Source of the DNA: Tenebrio molitor
Lineage: Eukaryota > Arthropoda > Insecta > Coleoptera > Tenebrionidae
Reading direction: 5' to 3'
Assembly (NCBI RefSeq): GCF_963966145.1
Contig: NC_091052.1
Location: 15,996,001 to 16,060,000 of the forward strand
DNA: 64,000 bases
The notes beneath the pieces were generated by a model that ran no database searches, had not been told where the DNA came from, and was given only the letters and a program-made list of their open reading frames with translations. The position numbers and the translations under genes were made by a program. This document shows, in pieces, positions 57,701 through 64,000 of the stretch (within the stretch, counting starts at the first letter, position 1; the number at the start of each line of letters is the position of its first letter).

Positions 57701-60700
57701 GGATTTTTGTGTGCCGTTTATTAAGTCTCTTTCACAAAAACAAACAAATAATTTTATAACAATTGAAATGATACGTTTGATGTCGCAACATCATCATCAT
57801 CATCTCGAGGAAAACCAAAGCTACGAAATCTGGACAAATTTCAGTTGTTTAAACTTTACACTTCCATTTCAAAGATAAAGCGAGATTACAACAATTTTTC
57901 CTGCAACACCTTCCTTGTCACTTCTTGTGAAATAAAATTGCGAGCGATTGTTCAACATTACCCCACCAGGGAATTCCTGCTAGATGCATGCGTGACGATT
58001 CACAGGCAGACAACCTCGGCCCACCACACCCCTACCATAGACCAATGACGGAGTCCCAACGTGGAGGCTCGCTTAGGGTACCTACCGTGTGTGGGAGAGA
58101 GTCGGAAAGATATCATGGTGTGAGGTTATAAAGTCGTGCGTTTTCGGTTCGCGTTAGCCACACACAAGTCTGTATCGAAGGCGCGAACGGCACCGTTGCC
58201 GAGCTTTACTCCTTATCACTGTTGGTGCGCTATCGATCACGATAACACGTTTCTTCCACACTTTCGCAAGCTTTTTTTGCTGCGAAAAAAAATCCAAGAT
58301 GGGCTACAAGAGAAATCTACAGGTTCACACCGTGGTACGTACAATTCGATTTTTTTAATACTGTGTATGAGTGTATGGTCTGCTTTCGGTGTCGATGCTG
58401 GTTGGCCGAAAAGGAGGGTGTGTGGCGTGTCGACCAACCGACTTTCACGTCGGCGTTCGTTAGAGCACATGGTTTTGAGAAAAAAATTATTGTGTTCCGG
58501 GTTCGGATTCCGCGCACGGTTTCTCAAAAGAAAAGAAATTTTCAGATTTGGCCGGAAATGAGACTCACGAACGGACTGAAATGTACAAATTCTACAGCTT
58601 TGGATTTTTTTTTTAATCTTTTATAACAAAACTGGAAAACTCGGAATTCGCCTAGTTATGTCGACTGTTGTCCTACTGTCAATAAGTTGTCTCATCCATA
58701 GTTTGATCAGTTGATAACAGCTTAGATTCCACTAGAGATACAGACGATTTAAAAATTGGAAATTGAGTATTATCAAGAATTTACGAAATCCCACAAATAC
58801 ATTTATTTTCTTCAAAACACAATTGTGAATAACAAAATTCCAATGAAATAAAAGCTGTCACAATAAGTAAAATATTGTAGCGACACTTAATTCTGGTAAT
58901 TATTCAGTATGTGCTTATTTGGTGTACGTTTATTGCAAATTACGTTATTGTACCTACCAGAGCTGACTTAATTTGGTAATTATGTACTTTTATGCGTCAC
59001 ATTATTATAGTACATAAAGATAGTTGCAGTGGTGTATGTCATTGAAATAACATTGAAAACACCGACAACCGAAATAGTACAAATATATTCCGGTTTTTCA
59101 CAGTTCTAATGCTTTCTTTTATTTTTGCAGCTTCGCGAGAAATGCAAAGAGCTTATTATCGACAATTCCCAACTTGAAGAGTACAAGAAAAAATTGTTGA
59201 ATGATCTTAACAAAGGTCTCGGCAAAAAGACACATCCGACATCCATCGTTAAATGCTTCATCACTTACGTTCAAGATCTTCCTGATGGAACAGGTAAATT
59301 TGTCGTTTTCGTCTCAGTTTTACAAATAAAAAATTCGAATAAAAGGAGTAGGTATGTATTTAACGAAACGTTAAAATTTTCCACGTAAATTGTTTATGAT
59401 AATGATAAATTGATATGCATTCACCTTACTCTTCGAATATTTATAGGCAACAGAGACAGTGACCTTTAATAGAACTTGTCCAAATTTGCATTTTATTCTA
59501 AATATAAAATGCTATCCTTTTCAACTGTGAACGTAAATGTCACATTTGCCTTCTGAAAATGAATTTCGACCAACGACAGATTTTTTAATACCGAATGACG
59601 TTACGGTTTTTTTTTTTTTTTGTAGAGGACGGAAAGTTCCTGGCGCTGGACCTCGGCGGCACCAATTTCCGAGTGTTGCTCATAGAATTGAGCAAAAATC
59701 ATTTCGAGATGAGATCGAAGATCTTCGCCGTACCGCAGCACATCATGTTGGGTTCTGGTGAACAACTCTTCGACCACATCGCCGACTGCTTGGCCAAATT
59801 CATAAAAGATGAGAAGATAACAAACGAGACTCTACCGTTGGGTTTCACTTTCAGTTTCCCTCTGATGCAGAAGGGTCTGACCAAAGGAATTTTGGAACGG
59901 TGGACCAAAGGGTTCAATTGTTCGGGAGTTATCGGGAATGATGTGGTCCAGTTGCTGAAAGATGCCATCGCCAGACGGGGGGTAAGTTGAGGGTAAAACA
60001 ACGCAAACGTTGTGGGAAACCTGGAATCACGACTAATTGCTCGAGATACCTGATTTTCCTTTTCAAAATTGTTGCATGCATCAGTTATGAACCTTTCCAA
60101 CAGGAACAAATAATATTTCAGGACGTAAACATATCTGTTATGGCCATTCTAAACGATTCTACAGGAACTCTGATGTCCTGTGCTGGGGTAAATCGGTTTT
60201 GTCGAGTTGGCATTATAATCGGTGAGTCAGGGGAAATACCAGAGTTGGTTCGTGCGGTCCGCATGAAGTGGAAATTGTTCATTGATGCATGCATTACTTT
60301 TAAAACGATTTTATGAATGCATATTACAATCATGCATGTTCATGTTCCTTTATAGGACATTAAGATTGACGTATGTGCCATATTAAATGATACAACGGGA
60401 ACACTGATGTCATGTGCATGGAAAAACCGCCACTGCAAGATTGGTTTGATTATCGGTAGGTTTACATTTAGAAATTGCTTCAAATTTACTGAGTTATTTA
60501 CCACTCAAATTTCCACTTGCCGCCAACAAATTTTGCTTCTCACAACTTTATTATTTTTGACGCGACAATCCCAAACAAGTTAAGACACAATTTTGGAATG
60601 TTAAAGCATGTTTTTAGCATAAGACTACAACTATAAACTATAACGGAACATGTTTCAGGAACCGGTACTAATGCTTGCTACGTCGAGTCACAGAAAAATG

Positions 60701-61467
60701 CAGAAATGTTCGATGAGGAGGACCGCGGCTCGGGCAAAGTTCTGATAAACTGCGAATGGGGCGCATTCGGCGACGACGGCAGCTTAGATTTCTTGAGAAC
60801 GGAATACGATCGTGACGTGGACGAACACACAGTTAACCCTGGCAGGCAACTGTAAGATTGTTTTTTAAACGAGTGTAGGTTAAAACTGACCCGATTTGTT
60901 CGACAGCCACGAGAAAATGATTTCGGGGATGTACATGGGTGAACTGGTCAGATTAGCCATGGAAAAGTTCACAAACGAGGGCCTGCTATTTGGAGGCAAA
61001 GGATCGGAAGCTCTATCCACTCGCGACAGATTTTACACGAAGTACGTGTCAGAAATCGAGAGCGATCCTCCAGGAACTTTCAACAACTGCAAAGAAATCC
61101 TGGAAGAGTTGGGAATCAAACATGCGACAGAACAAGACTGTCTTAACGTCAGATACATATGCGAGTGTGTTTCTAGAAGAGCGGCGCATCTGGCGTCAGC
61201 TGGGATCGCTACAATTTTGAATAAAATGAAAGAACCGAGGGTTACTGTTGGAATTGACGGGTCATTGTACAGATTCCACCCGCATTTTCACAATCTGATG
61301 ATGGAGAAGATTTCAGAACTGGTGGATCCTGGCATTGTGGTATGTAGAACTTTTAAAATAGGAAGTTCAGACTAATGATTTGATTTTAGTTTGATTTGAT
61401 GCTGTCTGAGGACGGTAGTGGGCGTGGGGCTGCGTTAGTAGCCGCGGTAGCCTCCCGAAGACGGTGA
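54670..61467 (+). CDS. Hexokinase 2 (tandem copy 2), alternative first exons and mutually exclusive exon 4
   Basis: Same enzyme class as Hex1. Common exons: 59131-59293, 59626-59981, then 60122-60221 (4a) or 60356-60455 (4b), 60659-60851, 60907-61339, 61390-61467. First exon 54670-54720 (MKMVQAPFETREYVTPE, total 457 residues) or 58299-58334 (MGYKRNLQVHTV, 452 residues); both end in phase 0 before LREKCKEL. Exon lengths 163, 356, 100, 193 equal those of Hex1, and 433 equals its 206+227. Motifs: LALDLGGTNFRVLL, FTFSFPL, WTKGFN, ILND(T/S)TGTLMSCA, GTGTNACYVE, CEWGAFGDDG, GSGRGAALVAAVASR. The two exon 4 choices keep the catalytic residues but differ around them. Confidence 0.93.
55011..55154. mobile_element. 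Short MITE R
   Basis: Left agggagtcattcacgaaact; right gggtttcgtgaatgaccccc tt. 144 bp, no coding capacity. Confidence 0.75.
56684..56964. mobile_element. Repeat family A, copy 3
   Basis: Same order of blocks as copy 2; the palindrome is best kept here (tttttggcactcgtgggcct..cgagtgccaaaaaaggccca). Confidence 0.9.
57091..57430. mobile_element. MITE Q
   Basis: Ends cagtcgcggccgttgaaaac tcagaca and tgtctgagatttcaacggcc gcgactg; TA at 57089-57090 and 57431-57432. Confidence 0.92.
58127..58133 (+). promoter_or_regulatory. Candidate TATA box for Hex2 exon 1b
   Basis: tataaag about 170 nt before the exon 1b ATG, followed by GC-rich leader-like sequence. Suggests a second, proximal promoter. Confidence 0.45.
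58299..58334 (+). CDS. Hex2 alternative first exon 1b
   Basis: ATG GGC ... GTG, 12 codons, then GTACGT donor in phase 0. A shorter version ending at CAG/GTTCAC is possible. Confidence 0.55.
58335..59130 (+). other. Hex2 intron after exon 1b, about 0.8 kb
   Basis: AT-rich. Open frames at its start (58237-58626, both strands) are overlapping and not conserved-looking. No repeat identified. Confidence 0.6.
60122..60221 (+). CDS. Hex2 exon 4a, alternative catalytic exon
   Basis: 100 nt, translated after the split Gly as DVNISVMAILNDSTGTLMSC then AGVNRFCRVGIIIG. Acceptor ..atatttcag, donor GTGAGT. Keeps Asn-Asp and Thr-Gly-Thr of the active site; lacks the Trp and basic pair of 4b. Confidence 0.9.
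60356..60455 (+). CDS. Hex2 exon 4b, standard catalytic exon
   Basis: 100 nt: DIKIDVCAILNDTTGTLMSC then AWKNRHCKIGLIIG. Closest to Hex1 exon 4 and to general insect hexokinase wording. 134 nt after 4a. Because 100 is not a multiple of three, joining 4a to 4b would shift the frame. Confidence 0.93.
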
Positions 61468-61971
61468 AGTCGGCTAATTCAGTGTTGTACATAACTAGCA
61501 TTTATTTCATATGCCTCACTTGTCTGATGCCGAGTCCTCACGTCAAGTCACGCCGAATACAAAAGAAAGGCGCGACATGGGACTCGTGCGCTCCTATCCA
61601 CAGCTCTATTTTTGTTAAATTTTATCAAAATAAAATTATTTATTTGTTGTGTATGTTTATTAGTTGAAGGTTGTTTTTAGATGAAATTTTATTGTAAAAT
61701 GTACAGTGCAATTGTTTGGTACAGTCGTGCCACTTAGCGTTTTCTAATTACTCAAGAAAAGTATTTTTTTATACGCAGTGATCAATCAGAAATGTGGGCT
61801 TTAATTTTGTAAGGACGCTTTTAGTGAAGCACTGAATTCTAGAGGCAAACCTTGAAATTGGTACTTAAACGTTATCATACAAGACCTGTTCGAGTGGGTT
61901 CGCTTGTAAACAATATAAATAAAGAATATTTAAAACAATTGTAAGTTTTATTTAAGTTTTGAGCATCTTTA
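61468..61971 (+). other. Convergent 3' untranslated regions of Hex2 and METTL25
   Basis: Hex2 has AATAAA-type signals near 61630 and again at about 61918. The METTL25 signal lies at 61968-61973 on the minus strand. No other gene. Confidence 0.6.
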
Positions 61972-61973
61972 TT
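61968..61973 (-). terminator. Polyadenylation signal overlapping the METTL25 stop codon
   Basis: The minus strand reads TTT TAA TAAAG: AATAAA shares bases with the stop, as in RRP8. Confidence 0.55.
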
Positions 61974-63360
61974 AAAAAAGTTCCTTGAGCGCTACAATAC
62001 CATAACACCTTGGAGAAACAATGGGGTCGAAAAATTGCACCAAAAACGAATTGCTAAATCCACGTTCGTGTAAAAACAAAAGTCGGTCGAGCAAAATTAG
62101 ACTTTCTATAACAGGAGACAGTTTACATCGCAACAAATAGAAAACATTGAGCTCATCTATACGATTTTCATATCGGGAGAAAATCTCTTCGATCTGTTGG
62201 TCACTAACAGTAATATCTACCTCGAGACGTCTTAAAGCTTCTCGTACATACTCGGTGAAATTCTCCGGTCGTTTTCTAAATTTTCCTACGTGTTTCGTCG
62301 GTAGTTCATCGCAATATTGCTCTAAAAGCACTTGCAAGAGCGCTCGATAAAATATGGAGATGTTAGGCAACTGTTTGGCCTCCAAGACTCTTTCGACTGA
62401 TTGATTCGCTATCATTCTAGCGCTTCTTCCGATCACTATTTTCTTATCACTTAGAAATGTGCTCAAAGGAAATCCGAATTCGTGGTTGTTGGATTCGAAA
62501 CGTTCAGTCAACAAGTGGTAGCAACATCCCACATTACACAGCGATCTGACGCTGTCATTCTTGCAGAATATTTTTAAAGAGTTTGGAGACAAATTTCCAC
62601 AAGTGTGCAAACCAATCAGACCCAATCGCAAAGATGATGACTCGGTTGTAAAAGTATCAACGACGAGCTTTTCTAAATTGAAATTTTCATCGACAAATTG
62701 GGTTGCTTGTTTGTAGAGATCTAGATTGATGCTACTCAGTTTGTCGGTTTTCTTCGGGACCGATCTGTGAGGCGCTTTCGAAATGCCGTTCCATATTTTT
62801 GACAGTTTGTTAGCCCTCTTGATTGCCCCACAAGTGTTAGAATTGCAAGCGTCAACTCCTAACACTGCAATACTGTGGCGGAAAGCTAGCATCGAACTTA
62901 AGTAGCCCTTTCCATCGCCTAGATCTACCACATGTGAAGTGTTTGCGATCTTTGATATGGACGCAGCTACTGCGCTAAGAATCTCGACTTCGTGTGACTT
63001 TTTAGCGGTCATAAATATTTCAAGCTTAAATTTGTCGATATCGCCGCAACCCCAAACTCGCATTTGATCCATTAAAGAGTCCATATTCAAGCACAATTTG
63101 CAATTTTTTAAATTATAGTTGGACGCAGTCTCAACGAAATTTTTCAAATTAGGTGTGCAACTAAAATCATCTTGAAATATCAAATTGGTTATATTTCTTT
63201 CACCAATTTTATGAATTTCTTGATGGATGTCTTTGGGAATAAAATTACGATATGAATCGAGTGTAAAAAAATCGACCATGTGACAATTGGCTAAACTTAA
63301 AAATGGTTTCAGAAAATTTAGAAGACTTTCGATCTGCTGTTCGATCACAAATGAAGACAT
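61972..63360 (-). CDS. METTL25: Methyltransferase-like protein 25
   Basis: Putative SAM-dependent methyltransferase; substrate unknown to me. Single exon, 462 residues, shorter than the human 603 because a long low-complexity insert is missing. SAM motif I is VVDLGDGKGYLSSML near residues 144-158. Family blocks follow: LIGLHTCGNLSPNSLKIF, NVGCCYHLLTERFE, ARMIANQSVERV, SIFYRALLQVLL, ESLILLDRLLFL and the C-terminal FDPIVSPRCYGIVALK. The start is the first ATG, 8 nt after the LTO1 stop, so it may be the second cistron of one mRNA. Confidence 0.92.
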   Translation of the reverse strand: MSSFVIEQQIESLLNFLKPFLSLANCHMVDFFTLDSYRNFIPKDIHQEIHKIGERNITNLIFQDDFSCTPNLKNFVETASNYNLKNCKLCLNMDSLMDQMRVWGCGDIDKFKLEIFMTAKKSHEVEILSAVAASISKIANTSHVVDLGDGKGYLSSMLAFRHSIAVLGVDACNSNTCGAIKRANKLSKIWNGISKAPHRSVPKKTDKLSSINLDLYKQATQFVDENFNLEKLVVDTFTTESSSLRLGLIGLHTCGNLSPNSLKIFCKNDSVRSLCNVGCCYHLLTERFESNNHEFGFPLSTFLSDKKIVIGRSARMIANQSVERVLEAKQLPNISIFYRALLQVLLEQYCDELPTKHVGKFRKRPENFTEYVREALRRLEVDITVSDQQIEEIFSRYENRIDELNVFYLLRCKLSPVIESLILLDRLLFLHERGFSNSFLVQFFDPIVSPRCYGIVALKELF

Positions 63361-63368
63361 GGTCCAGG

Positions 63369-63843
63369 TTAAAATGAGAGTGGATCAGACTCTGGAAATT
63401 CAGGATGAATTTTTAACTTTGCACAGATTTTCTTAAATTTGGCTCTTATCTTGCTCAATAGCTCTAATATGTCAATGTTTGGATCATTGTGTTTCGGAAA
63501 AGTTGCCAGCAAATTCTTTAGTGATGTAAGTTCTCTTACAAGTTTTTCATCACCTGCATTCTTCTTTAAGTAAATTATGATAACACTAGTGTAATATCCT
63601 ATTTCTGCCCCCACTTCCGCTCCACGGTGGTAACCCAAGTGGAAAGCTTCAAGATTTTCTTGTCTTTTGCCTAACTCATAACCTTCATTGTAACTTTCTT
63701 CAAACAGACGTTCCTCACTTAAAAGTATATCGCTGAACACATCGTTGATATCCCGTTCCTCATTACTTTCCGCTGAAAATATTTCTTTCAACTTTTTATA
63801 ACGTTACGAGAGTTCTAAACTAACCTATATCACTTCCTTGCAT
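63369..63843 (-). CDS. LTO1: LTO1 homologue (adaptor in Fe-S delivery to ABCE1/Rli1)
   Basis: With YAE1 the family recruits the cytosolic Fe-S machinery to the ribosome-recycling ATPase ABCE1. Exons 63843-63825 and 63772-63369, 140 residues, beginning MQGSDIAESNEERD. The diagnostic deca-GX3 helix is clear: ESYNEGYELGKRQENLEAFH then LGYHRGAEVGAEIGYYTS, and the C terminus ends DPLSF, with the Trp of the yeast tail replaced. The larger frame read back to 63791 starts at a non-ATG codon, so the short first exon with donor GTTAGT is preferred. Stop is 8 nt before METTL25. Confidence 0.9.
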
Positions 63844-64000
63844 AATGTTTTGCAGCCAATTCGTTATATATTTATATAATTTTAAGTTGGCCTGCAGAGG
63901 TCAACACATTTTTGAAGAGGTTTGAATTTATCCATTAATTTACGATAACTTGTTGCATTGCCACGACAAATTTAACAAGTATTTACTTATAATTGTAGTT
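63844..64000. other. Right edge, upstream of LTO1
   Basis: LTO1 leader and promoter side; AT-rich, nothing else identified. Confidence 0.5.

Larger units (their letters stand above)
54722..58298. other. Hex2 region between first exons 1a and 1b
   Basis: AT-rich intron sequence with MITE R, family A copy 3 and MITE Q. Nothing else recognised; 55160-56680 shows only weak palindromes around 56060-56150. Confidence 0.65.

Noticed and set aside
58136..58561. 141-residue frame overlapping Hex2 exon 1b
   Set aside because: Starts at the end of the TATA region and runs through the exon in another frame; antisense frames are equally long.

Overview
The window looks like an AT-rich insect nuclear genome. 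Genes carry many short introns (most 50-60 nt) between GT/AG sites, a tRNA-His of animal type is present, and transposon remnants are dense. A beetle is my best guess from the compact introns and the tandem hexokinase pair, but nothing here proves the order.

Left third (1-22 kb), gene dense. On the minus strand lies alpha-L-iduronidase (910-3504) with a tRNA-His in its second intron. A decayed partial copy of its 5' end follows at 4858-5487, still carrying an intact second tRNA-His. Next come EDRF1 (minus), HELQ (plus, divergent from EDRF1), RRP8 (minus, tail to tail with HELQ), AFG1L (plus, divergent from RRP8) and a KLHL4/5-type BTB-kelch gene (minus).

Middle (22-32 kb), gene poor: a broken non-LTR retrotransposon, Crypton-like pieces, foldback repeats, MITEs, two purine/pyrimidine-skewed tracts and simple repeats.

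Right half (32-61.5 kb): two tandem hexokinase genes on the plus strand, hugely inflated by transposons inside introns. Hex1 runs 32151-45379 and Hex2 54670-61467. Exon lengths match almost base for base, so they are a tandem duplication. Hex2 has two 100-nt versions of the exon that carries the catalytic Asn-Asp/Thr-Gly-Thr segment; they must be used one at a time because using both breaks the frame. Hex1 has one good copy and, at the position of the other, a decayed pseudoexon. Hex2 also has at least two alternative first exons. A duplicated Hex1 3' flank at 51281-51510 suggests a lost third copy. A possible 98-residue gene lies at 51929-53042. A hAT-type element with a perfect 8-bp target duplication split a Crypton tyrosine recombinase at about 48-50.5 kb.

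Right edge (62-64 kb): METTL25 and LTO1 on the minus strand, separated by only 8 nt, possibly one transcript.

The genes are mostly unrelated housekeeping functions (lysosome, DNA repair, rRNA methylation, mitochondrial quality control, ubiquitin ligase adaptor, glycolysis, Fe-S/ribosome biogenesis), so shared function is not implied by clustering except for the hexokinase pair. All exon joins were worked out by eye from splice sites, reading phase and family similarity; no alignment or transcript evidence was available.
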